This document shows positions 34,699 to 44,813 of a stretch of 64,000 nucleotides of DNA, piece after piece (position 1 is the first letter of the stretch; every line of letters begins with the position of its first letter). The notes under the pieces were generated by a model. It did no database searches. It worked only from the letters and a program-made list of their open reading frames with translations, and was not told the DNA's origin. A program made the position numbers and the translations under genes. The DNA comes from Jacaranda mimosifolia (taxonomy: Eukaryota; Streptophyta; Magnoliopsida; Lamiales; Bignoniaceae), in NCBI GenBank assembly GCA_018894105.1, contig CM032120.1:29348710-29412709 (forward strand), in the 5' to 3' direction.

Positions 34699-36251
34699 CA
34701 CAGTTGTCACAAACCCAATGCGCAAAGTTTCTCTAAAGCTATAGTGCACAGCGCAGCGCGACACACACACTTTATTGAAGTAAAGTGCACAATAAATACA
34801 TATGTATATATTTCTAGTATATATAAAATACCAATAGATTTCACCTATTATAAATAGGGGTGTTCATTAGATAAATCCGATCCAACGATCCAAACCGAAC
34901 CAATCCCATTGGTTCGGGTTGGGTCGAGTAATCGGGTTAGATAGAGTAAAATCCGATCAAACCCAAATACATTTGGTTTGGTCTCGGATTTCATATTCAC
35001 TTACCCTATCCAACATGAACCGACCCTATGATTTAATTAAAATAAATAATAATTTATTTTTTTAAATTATGACTTTTGTTATTTATATTTATATTTGATG
35101 TTCAACTTAGATTTGAATTTGGAAGGAATTTTATATTATCAATTATGGCTTTTGATAAAGAAGAAAATAATTTATAACAATTATGACTTGTGGTGCCCGG
35201 GTGCAAAGCTATGTGCTTTTGAGTTTTGATGAATATTTTGAGAATAATTTGATTGTCTTGATAGGATTATACTACGCTAATGTTGTTTATATAGGCCATC
35301 TATTCAGTTTTAATTTAGATACAGATTATTTACTAGTTAAAAAACTAGAGAAAATGCAATCGGTGCTCGCTTGCTTCCTGCTGCTTCTTATTCGTCTCTC
35401 CCTCTCTCCCTCTCTCCCCTGAACCCAATTACCAAACCAATCAGGTTGGTTTGTTCGGGTTCAACAATTAAAATTTACAAAACCCGAACCAATTCAATCC
35501 AATTAAAACTTATTGGTTTGGATTCATTTTCTAGTCAAGCCTGAACCAACCCGACCCGTGATAACAATAAATATTCAAAATAAGAAGAATAACAAGTAAA
35601 CATGCAATTACAAATCAAATTTAGCATTTAGGCAATTCAATAATTCAGCAACTCAAAAGTTCATTTCAATAAATTTTCCTAAATGAAAAATCCAACCACT
35701 CACCAAACCAAAAGAGAAGACGAAGAGAAGAAAGTCAAAGAAAAGAAAAAAAAAAATAAGAAGCTCTCGAGCTGGGAGAATATGAAAGGACCAAAAAAAA
35801 CTGAAGAAGCCATGGGAGAAAAAGATGAAAGATGAATTTGAGTGGAAAAGAAAATGGAAGGGTGGGGGAAAAAAAGGAAGAATTGAAGATAAAAGGTAAA
35901 GAAGAAAAAGGAAGTAGTGAAAGGCCTGAAAAAAAGGAACAAATATTAATTAGGTTCAGCTGCTCGTTCCTTGCTCCCACGCCACATTCCAATGGCAAGA
36001 AGAGAAGATCATAAAAAGCAATTAGGTGAGTGTCTTGGCGACTATTATTCACCAGAAATTTCAGCCCTACATGTGCTTTTTCTTTTTCTTTTTCTCTTTT
36101 TAATTTAACTAGCAATTTTACTGTAGCGCATAATAGTGCAAAAATTGATGGGAAGCATGCACTACACACAACCCCATCATGCTTTTGCGCTTTGCATCCT
36201 TCGCATCGCTAGGCACTATAGTACGAGCTTTGTGCGCTATTGACAACTATG
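34699..36251. mobile_element. Non-autonomous hAT-type element, copy A
   Basis: Ends are CACAGTTGTC (left) and GACAACTATG (right), an inverted pair, flanked by GTCTCTAT (34691-34698) and GCCTCTAT (36252-36259), an 8-bp duplication with one difference. Inside are GC-rich AGCGCAGCGCG-type words, a purine-rich block and no transposase. The same sequence occurs inverted in copy B, starting 193 bp to the right. It carries the insertion at 34857-35565. Confidence 0.72.
34857..35565. mobile_element. Small element inserted in copy A
   Basis: It begins GGGGTGTTCATT, and its arms carry complementary GGTTCGGGTTGGGTCG / CGAACC-type sequence at both ends. Comparison with copy B, which lacks it, places the insertion exactly; it is flanked by TATAAATA (34849-34856) and AATAAATA (35566-35573), 7 of 8 bases alike. 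The wording resembles hAT-type miniature elements. It has no coding region. Confidence 0.6.
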
Positions 36252-37129
36252 GCCTCTATCTGTTAATATCTTCGGAAAAAAGAAAGAAAAACCCTAGAGC
36301 AAAAACAAGTGTGTTTAGATCAAAAATCTTACTAAGATAGCAAGACTATAAGTTGTTTCAGACCCTATTGGTTATAGAAAAGATTCCAAATGTACCAAAT
36401 AGTCAATTGCAACCATTAAAAGATATCAAACCCATATGCAGCGCCATAGTTGTCCACAACATACAACGCACACGCTATAGTCATTGTTACTCCTGGGCAA
36501 GGCGCCTCCAAGAAGGCACCCATGGGCAAGCGCCTAGCTGCACCTCGCCCAGACAATGAGGCGGGCCAGCTCTACCAGGGCTTTTAAAAAAAAAAAAAAA
36601 GGAAAAAGGAAAATACCAAGAAAACCCTAGGCAACGAGGGGGGGAAAAAACAAAAAACAAAAAAACAAAAACAAAAACCTGGCCCACTCCTGTGCACACT
36701 ACCCACTGCACCCAACCCCACCCAACCGGTTCGCCACCGGCAGCTACCTCCAGGTACGGTTTTTGTTGTTTCTGCCTCTTTTTTTATTTTATTTTTTTCT
36801 TTTCTGTTTTCTGTTTTTATGTATAAAAAACAAAGTTCTAAATTTTCTATTTTTATTTAACTTATTTTAAACTAATTTTTATGCTTTTTTCCATTTTTAA
36901 TAATTTTTTATGTTTATTTTTTTATCCTTTTAACTGTATTCATTTGTTTTGTTGCTGTTTTTAAATTTTTTGTAATTATTTTATTTCAGTTTTATTTATT
37001 TATTTATTTATTTGCTGTTTTTTGTTAATTCTTTTTTCTATTTTTGCTTTTTTTTTCCATTTATTTTGTTTTATTCATGCTTTACTCTAAAATCGAATAT
37101 ATTATTTTACATTTACAGCTCGAAAATAG

Positions 37130-40100
37130 GTCGTCTTCCGGTTCCGGACAAGCTTCGCCTAGAAAAGACCCCATGTTGGAAATATGTGAGGTTGGAGAAT
37201 CTAAAAAATACAAATAACACTATATGCATTTTTTGTGATCAAAAATATTCTGGGGGAATATGTAAGGCAAAACAACATATAGTTGAAGGTTTCCCTAATG
37301 TGAAACCATGTGAGAAAGTCCCAAATAATGTGAAGAAGAAGATTCAGAATTATGTGTGCACAAAGAAAAGAGTTAAAAGAGCAAATAATTTTGAAAAAAC
37401 CTGTTTAACAGCAAAGAACTCGAGAAGAATACTTGAGAAGTATTGGTGAGGAAGGTGATGATGATGCTGAAATAAAGAGCCGGGAAGTTTATCAATTGAA
37501 GAAGAAAGCAAAAGTAAATGTGAAAGGCCAATGGATATTTTTGTAAGTCATGGAGAACAACCGACTTCAAAAGACATGACGAAACAAAAGGATGTGAATG
37601 AGGAAGCATTGAAGGTATTAAAAGGTCAAGCACATTCAGCTATAGCAAGATGGATGTATGATGTTGGGATTGCTTTTAACGCAATGAATTACGATAGCTT
37701 TCAAGATATAATTGATGAGATTTCAAAGAAGAATGGAAACAACACGGTTGCTATATTTTGTCAGATGGGTGGAAGGACAAAAGGGAATGGACTTTGATTA
37801 ATTTTCTTGTTAGTTGTCCTAAGGGAAGCATGTTTGTAAAGTCAATTGATGCTTCTACGTATAGCAAGACATAGGAGAAAAAGTGTGAGCTGTTGAGCGA
37901 TTTTGTGGAGGAAATTGGACCGGAAAATGTTGTTCAAGTGGTTACAGATAATGCTTCAAATATAAAGCTAGCAAGTAAGAGCGATTAAAATTTAAATAGT
38001 TTATGTTTATCATAATTCATATCTTTGTATTTTGTTTTCTTTTTTCTCTTTTTATAATTTATTTTTATTAGTTTTCTACATTTTCTTATCTTCGTAGGAC
38101 AATTATTGATGGCCAAGTATCCGACTTTATATTGGACGCCCTGTGCCACACATTGTTGGGACTTGATGTTGGAGGATATATTTAAAGATAGGGATATTCA
38201 TCCAATTTTTAAAAAGGCCATTCAAGTAAATAGCTATATATCATAGTTATTAGAGGCGAGAGGCCCATTTTTAAGGCGAGAGGCGAGGCAAGAGGGAGGC
38301 AACCAAAAGGCGAACGAGGCGACAATTTAAAAAATATATATAGTGCAAAAATTCCAAAAAACATATAGACATATAAATAATGTTAAAAAAAATCCAAATT
38401 CACACTACAAAAGTTCATCCATAACTCGTAAAAATACTAATTTATAGTCAATTAACAATAGATAATTATATGTCATCCTCATCCCCACTCAAATCTAATG
38501 CAAACTCATCATATTCATGGCTTCAAGCTGTAAATATAAAATAATATATTCGATTTTAGAGTAAAATATGAATAAAACAAAATAAATTAAAAAAAAAAAA
38601 GCAAAAATAGAAAAAAGAAAAACAAAAAAAGCAAATAAATAAATAAATAAAACTGAAATAAAATAATTAAAAAAAATTAAAAACAGCAACAAAAACAAAT
38701 GAAAACAGTAAAAAGGATAAAAAAATAAACATAAATAATTATTAAAAATGGAAAAAAAGCATAAAAATTAGTTTAAAATAAGTTAAATAAAGATAGAAAA
38801 GTTGGAACTTTGTTTTTATACATAAAAACAGAAAACAGAAAAGAAAAAGAATAAAAAAATAGAAGCAAAAAAAGCAAAAACAATACCTGGAGGCGGCGGA
38901 GGACTGGCAGCAAGGGGCGGCGAACTGGCTGGTTGGGGTTGGGCACAGTGGGTAACGGGCACAGAAGTGGACCAGGGCTTTTTTTATTTCGCTGCCTAGG
39001 GGTTTTTTTTTGGGGTAATTTTCCTTTTCCCTTTTTTTTTTTTTTTTTTTTTTTTTTAAAGGCCCTAACAACAAGGCGGACCAGGTGGCCCGCCTCACTG
39101 TCTGGGCGAGGCACAGCAAGGCGCCCGCCCATGGGCGCCTTCCTGCTAGCACCTCGCTCGCCTGGGGCGGCCCAAGTGAGCACCTTTAATAACAATGCTA
39201 TATATATATAGCTGCCCCGATGTAGTAAACTTGATGAGAAAGTTTACTAATTTAAAGTTGGTTAGACCTGCGATGACCCGTTTTGCCACAACATTTCTCA
39301 CGCTCTCAAGGTTTAATTTGGTAAAGAACGGATTGAGAGCTATGTTTGTTTCGGATACATGGAGCAGTAGCAAATGGGCAAAAGAACAAAAAAGTATACA
39401 AGCAACCAAGATTGTGCTATCTATTGTATTTTGGCGAGGAGCAACCAAAGCCCTTAAGATTGGTAGTCATTTAGTGAAGGTTCTTTGGCTAGTTGATGAT
39501 GAGAAGAAACCTCCAATGGGTTACATCTATGAGGCTATGGACAGAGCAAAAGAGGCTATTGCAAAGAGTTTTGGTGGTGATGAGGAGAAATATAGCCGAT
39601 ATTTTGATGTCATTGATAAGAGGTGAGAAGATCAACTTCATCAACCTTTGCTTGCCAACCCAGAGTTTTTCTAATCAAATCCAAATATTGGTGGTGATAA
39701 GGAAATTATATCTAGATTCTACAAATGTCTTGAGAGATTGGTTACAGATACACGTACCCAAAATATAATTCATGAAGAATTAATGCGTTACAAGAATGAA
39801 GAATGCCTCTTTAGGTATAATATGGCAAAGAGACAGAGAACTACGAGATCACTAGGTAATACCATAAATTGGAATTTTGAATATATCTTAAATATTAGAA
39901 TATGAAATTGTCAATGTTACTTTATAATTAATGTGAGGTATTGAGGTTTATTCAATTTGCACAACTGATTGATGGAGGTCCTATGGTAGTGAGACTCCAA
40001 ATTTGCAGAGTTTAGCCATTAAAATTCATAGCCTTACTTGTAGTGCATCCGGGTGTGAGAGAAATTGGAACTTCTTAGAGCATGTAAGTTTAGTCACACA

Positions 40101-40653
40101 TTATTCTATTTAGTTTAAATTGTAAAAAATAGAAATATTTTTTTACATATACTTATTCATCAATGGCATATGAAATTGATAGGTCCATAGCAAGAAGAGA
40201 AATAGGTTGGCTCAAGCTAAAATAAATGACTAGGTGTTTGTGAAATACAATAAAGCATTGAAACGACGATATAGACTCCGAGATGAGATCGATCCTATAT
40301 CTTTAGAGGATATTGATGACAGTAATGAGTGGGTGGTGGGCGAAGATGATAGAATAAGTGAAGCAAATGATGATGAGATGTTTGATGATGACCTAACATG
40401 GGAAGATGTTGCTAGAGCTGAAGAGCTGGCATACTTTAGTAGAGAGAAGAGATCATCTACTTCAAAAGCTCCAAGTTGTGATGTTAGGAAAGAAAGAGGA
40501 AAGGTGAAGATAGGCACTTCAAATATGTCTAGCACACGCTTACGCCTTATTGACGAAGTTGAAGATGATGAAAAAGAGTGTGAACCCATTCATGGTGGCC
40601 ATGAAGATGATGAGTTTGCATTAGATTTGAGTGGGAATGAGGATGACATATGA
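37130..40653 (+). pseudogene. hAT transposase (BED zinc finger, DUF659, C-terminal dimerisation)
   Basis: Recognisable parts in order: a BED zinc finger at 37165-37340 (ICIFCDQKYSGGICKAKQHI and KPCEKVP); a DUF659 region at 37630-37974 (AIARWMYDVGIAFNAMNYDS; later VVQVVTDNASN); an intron 37975-38097 with GT...AG ends; LLMAKYPTLYWTPCATHCWD; then, after the 956-bp insertion, RPAMTRFATTFLTLSRF and GYIYEAMDRAKEAIAKSFGG; and the dimerisation block SETPNLQSLAIKI with CSASGCERNWNFLEHV at about 39985-40083. The last exon (40234-40653) is acidic. Frameshifts (near 37440 and 37770), in-frame stops (37872; TAG near 40230) and the insertion destroy the gene. In an intact element it would cut and paste the DNA. 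Confidence 0.88.
38242..39197 (-). mobile_element. Deletion derivative of the same hAT family, inserted in reverse
   Basis: This 956-bp piece is flanked by an exact 8-bp duplication CTATATAT (38234-38241 and 39198-39205) and ends CATAGTTATTAG / TAATAACAATG. Its right two thirds (about 38515-39190) is the reverse complement of the host element's leader (36484-37125), and its left part (38242-38545) the reverse complement of the host's 3' end (about 40560-40908). It is therefore an internally deleted relative that kept both ends, landed in the transposase gene of a full-length element and points the opposite way. Confidence 0.9.
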
Positions 40654-41982
40654 TTATCTATTGTTAATTGATTACAGATTAGTATTTTTATGAGTTATGA
40701 ATGAACTTTTGAAGTGTGAATTTGGATATTTTTTAACATTATTTATATGTCTATATGTTTTTTGTAATTTTTGCACTATATATATTTTTATATTTTTTTT
40801 TTTAAATTGTCGCCTAGTTTGCCTTTTGGTCGCTCGCTTCTCACCTCACCTCTCGCCTTAAGAATGGGCCTCTTGCTCGCCTCTCGCCTCTCGCCTTTAA
40901 TAACTATGGCTATAGTGCGTAGCGATGCAAAAAGTTTAGTGTCACTATGCTTGATAAAGTTGAATGTAGTGCACGCTTCCTAGTGCTTTTTGCATTATTG
41001 TGCTGCTATGTAGCGCAACACATTGCAAGCTATAGTAAAATCACTGATTAAATTGACAACAGGTGCATTTAAGATTGAAATGTCTAGCGAGTAACAATAG
41101 TCTGGTCAGGACACTCACCCAACTACTCTTTGCGTTCTTCTCTTGCCGTCGCTGTAACACAGCATGCGAGCAAGAAACAAGCAACCCAACCCAAGTAATA
41201 TTTCTTCCTTCTCTTCAACCTTTCACCACTTCTTTTTTTCCTTTTCTTTTCATCTTCAATTCTTTTTTCCCCCCTTTCCTCTTCTTCTCCACTGGAATGC
41301 TTCTTTTATTTTCTTCTCCCATGCTTCTTCAATTTTTTTAGGTCCTTTCATCTTCTTCTACTAGAATGCAAAGTCTTTTTCCTTTTTTTTTTTTTTTTCT
41401 CTCTCTTTTCTCTAACTTTTTCTCTTCATCTCTTTCTCGTCTTCTTTTTTGGTGAGTGGTTGGTTTTTTTCATTTAAAAAAAATAATAATGAAATGAATC
41501 TTTGAATTGCTAAACTATAAAATTGCTCAAGTGTTAAATTTGATTTGTAAATGCATTTCTACTTGTTGCACAAATTTAGTCGTTATTCTTGTTATTATGA
41601 ATATTACTTGTTTATTCTTTATAATAGATAAAATCTATTGGTATTCTAGGTATATAATAGAATATGTCTATATGTATTTATTGTGCACTTTATTTCAGTA
41701 AAACACGCACTATGCATTGCGCTATGTAATATAGCTCCAGAGGACCTTTGCGAGTAGTGCTGAAAAAGATATGAGGTGGGAAAATGATTAAAAGTCGGTA
41801 CAACTATTTTGTGCACTATTTTTTAAGCAATAGTTCGCAATCCACCATGCCAATGATTCAACTTGCTAATAAAAAAACATGTAAGGAAAGAAAGTTGCAA
41901 TCCACCTTCATCAACTTCATCCATAACCACAAGGAGATATTCAGATTGACAAAGTCTGTCTTATACATTTTAAACTGAGTTA

Positions 41983-42834
41983 GCATGAGTAGGCCTATAA
42001 ATGGGTAGGATATCATCCTACCTACACCCATTACGTAAAATATTCAAACCAAAATACCTTATATTCTACGCTATCCTAAAATACCCAAAAGGATAAAACC
42101 CTAACCCTACCCTGCTCTATCTAACCCAATACACATTAGGTCTAATTTATTGGATTTATATTTTTAATGTATATACTAATTTTCTCATCATATACTAAAA
42201 ATATTATTTGGCATATGATACCAAACAAACAAAAAAAAAAAAAAAAATCTCTATATTTAATTTAATTTAATCATTCAATTTAAATTAGTTAATCTTTATT
42301 TTTAATTTTTCATTCATTAATAATGTTTTTATTAACAAAGTTTATTTATCAGTAAAGTTAATTTTATTAACTATTTTTTATAAAAAATATTTATTTCACT
42401 ATTAATTTTAATATTGTTAATTTGATTAATGAAAACTCTTCAACTGTTGCTATTGCTATTCCAATTATATATATATATATATATAAAAAAAAAGTTGTCA
42501 TCCCAATATATTAACTTTATTAATTTTATTAATTTAGTTTTAAAATGAAGAAAATTGTTTAGTTGTTACTGTTCATTCACACATTTGTAATTTTTATATA
42601 CAAAAATTTTATCATTAATATAAATTTGATTTCGTTATAAACAATTTTTAGATCAATAGATTAAATTTAGGTATAAAATAATGGATAATTTTTGGATATG
42701 GGTACATGAATAATTTATGGATATAGACCCTACTCATACCCATTACATTATCTTTAATAAGTATAGGTATGGGTATGGGTATGGCATTTTGGGCCTGGGT
42801 AAAGTAATACCCTACCTATTTACAGGCCTACCGC
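41983..42834. mobile_element. hAT-like miniature element, 0.85 kb
   Basis: TAGGCCTATAAATGGGTAGG on the left and its inverse CCTACCTATTTACAGGCCTA on the right are inverted near the ends. An exact 8-bp direct repeat CTGAGTTA (41975-41982 and 42835-42842) flanks 41983-42834, with GC at each terminus. The interior is AT-rich with short (TA)n and GGTATGGGTATGG runs and no coding region. Confidence 0.72.
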
Positions 42835-42842
42835 CTGAGTTA

Positions 42843-43515
42843 TAGATATATGCCCTTAAGTTGGAAGTTCTTTTAAAAAGAAAAGATCTCTCAGTCCTCT
42901 TACGAAACTTCCATTATTGGGGTTAGCTATGTTATGTCTTAACACGCACTCCCAATATTATAAGATCATGTCCAAATCTAAAATCTAGCACTCTATCTTG
43001 AGAAAAGTTGGGCTCATATTAAACTAAGAATGCAGCAAAGTAACACTAAGCCTATTTGTGTGTAGCGAACATTCATACTTCAAGACAATAAAAACAATAG
43101 CTCGAAAATAGATAAATAAACAAATAAATCGGGGGGAAAAAAAAAGTTCAAGAAAGTAAAAACAATAGCTCAGAGAAAATCATCCAAAAAGAAGGGGGAA
43201 AAATAAATGATTTCACATTCTAGGTACCCAAAACAAGCGAGCCGCACTGAGGAACCATTCTTAACACGTATTATGATGAAAAAGAACCTAAATTTCAAGC
43301 ACAAAATCTACAAACTTGAAAAGGAGCAAATTTGGGTTTCATATTATAGAGAACTCCAAATTTTAGAACCTAAATCGATACGCCAACACCCAACGCACAT
43401 AAAAATGCTAAAACGCCAAACAGAATCAAAAACCCAAATCTCAGAAATATGGCAATTTATAAACTTCTTAAAGACCAATAATGTACTTGATTGTGATTGT
43501 GACCTGTGCTGACTT
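42843..43515. other. 3' flank of the complex I gene, no other gene seen
   Basis: Non-coding DNA downstream of the minus-strand NDUFB3-type gene; it probably includes its 3' untranslated region. An open stretch on the plus strand (43207-43512) has no known match. Confidence 0.5.
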
Positions 43516-43734
43516 TCAATGAGAAGCCGATGAGGTGGATTGAGAGTGAGAATGAGACTTGGGTGCGTAGATTTTGTTGTAGGCTGTTTCACCAACGAGG
43601 TAGATGCCGAAGGCGACTAGCGCAATGCCAAGGCCGGGGGCGGCGTGGCGCCACTGATTGGTCAGCATCGGGTGCTTCCTCCACTCATCGCGCCGCCTGA
43701 AAAACTCTCCAGTGGGTCCCAGTGGCTTCGCCAT
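43516..43734 (-). CDS. NDUFB3: NADH dehydrogenase (complex I) beta subcomplex subunit 3, B12 type
   Basis: A 72-residue protein, the full length of plant NDUFB3/B12 homologues. The front MAKPLGPTGEFFRRRDEWRK and the following HPMLTNQWRH are characteristic of the family. A hydrophobic segment at about residues 33-51 (GLGIALVAFGIYLVG) is the single membrane span, and the tail is short and Ser/His-rich. In the family it is an accessory subunit of the membrane arm of mitochondrial complex I, in the inner membrane. The ATG at 43734 lies in a good context (TCAATGGC); the frame is open for 34 more codons upstream, but those residues are not family-like. No intron or break is seen in the coding part. 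The pararetrovirus locus starts 459 bp upstream of its start codon. Confidence 0.93.
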   Translation of the reverse strand: MAKPLGPTGEFFRRRDEWRKHPMLTNQWRHAAPGLGIALVAFGIYLVGETAYNKIYAPKSHSHSQSTSSASH

Positions 43735-44192
43735 TGACGCTGCTAATTCTTCTGCTCGTCTTCTCTCTCTTGTTTCAGATGATCGAATGATCTGGCGAGT
43801 GTAGAATTTGTCCGCATATAACTGTATAAGGGCCATACCAGCCCATTTGTCTCAGCCCCTCGTTTGGGCCTCAGGACTAAGGGCCTTGAAAGTCTTTTGG
43901 GTTATTTCGGCCTAAAGGCTTGTGCTGCAACTTAAAATTTTAAATTAGTATAAATTTAAATGTGTACGGCAGCGCAAGTATATGAATTGATTTATACCAA
44001 TTTCAATCTCAATGTCCTAATTTTTTTCATTTTAAAAAGAATATTTGTGGCACTAACAACTCATTACATGTTACGAATTGTTTGATAAAAAATTTTAAAA
44101 GAAACTTATAACCTTCTAAAATAAAATTTTAAAATCTTATAAACTCTTTTGAAAAAGTATGGACTTCTCTTATTTTTAAAATTTTTAAAAAT
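43735..44192 (-). promoter_or_regulatory. Upstream region of the complex I gene
   Basis: About 460 bp between the gene start and the pararetrovirus junction. The part next to the gene is GC-moderate and probably leader; beyond 43930 it becomes AT-rich. No clear TATA box was identified. The promoter is at least partly here, possibly cut short by the insertion. Confidence 0.45.
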
Positions 44193-44801
44193 ACTTTAAA
44201 TGTTAAGTTGCATGGATTTAATTATATGCCCGGTACAGATGTGATGTGTGTTTGTTACCGTGTTTATTTTAAGCCTTGCTTTACATTAAATCCAATGTGT
44301 AAGGTTATGAATTTGGATAAAAATGAGACTATTCTAATTGAATCTAATTTTAATAAGTCTCAGATTACAACTAGGAAACCAATTAAATGGAATGAAATTC
44401 AGTTTCCTAATAATTGGTTAATGGAAAATGTTGTTCCAATTCAGCCTGTAATACAGACTGATATTGATAGAATAGTTCAAACGCCCGATGGGGATGTTTC
44501 TATTCAATTCAAACCAATTAATCGCACTGCACACACTGCACTCAATGTGTTAAGATCCAATCGATCTTCTTTTTCTGTGATTGATCCAATTGATTATGTT
44601 GTAGAATCGCCTAATATAACTAGAGCGTCTACATCTAGAGTTAATGAATCTAGGTCAGATAATAATCTGGAAACTAGATTTGGAAAATTAAAAATTTCTC
44701 CTAATAACATTGTTCATGGTATTCCTCGTAATAATAGCGATGAGTCTGTTGAACTTACTGAGTCGGAAATGGACTTTTCTGTGAGAAATACTCGCGTTTA
44801 A
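44193..44801 (+). pseudogene. Movement protein gene, copy 1, front part missing
   Basis: Corresponds to about residues 184-385 of the complete gene in copy 2, in frame to its normal stop. The leader, primer site and first ~183 codons, including the core 30K motif, are absent because the viral DNA begins here. The remaining sequence is nearly identical to copy 2. Confidence 0.93.
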
Positions 44802-44813
44802 AAAATTGTATTA

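Larger units (their letters stand above)
36482..40908 (+). mobile_element. Full-length but decayed hAT transposon (BED/DUF659/hAT-C type)
   Basis: Left end CATTGTTACTCCTGGGC and right end CTTTAATAACTATG form the inverted pair CAT(T/A)GTTA. An exact 8-bp duplication GCTATAGT (36474-36481 and 40909-40916) flanks it. About 4.4 kb, of which 0.96 kb is a nested insertion. It has a GC-rich leader, an intron-containing transposase gene on + and a short tail. It is inserted in copy B of the smaller hAT-type family. Confidence 0.88.
36445..41765. mobile_element. Non-autonomous hAT-type element, copy B (inverted, interrupted)
   Basis: The left end CATAGTTGTCCACAAC corresponds to the right end of copy A read in reverse. 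The sequence 40917-41730 is the reverse complement of copy A's body, including the AAAGTGCACAATAAATACAT block (near 41675-41695). The BED-type hAT element 36482-40908 inserted 37 bases in from its left end. The right end is only approximate, and no target duplication was confirmed for the outer ends. Confidence 0.62.

Noticed and set aside
38742..39195. Long open stretches on the minus strand (136 and 140 codons)
   Set aside because: They cover the GC-rich leader of the inverted hAT derivative in two overlapping frames, with Lys and Phe runs; no transposase domain.
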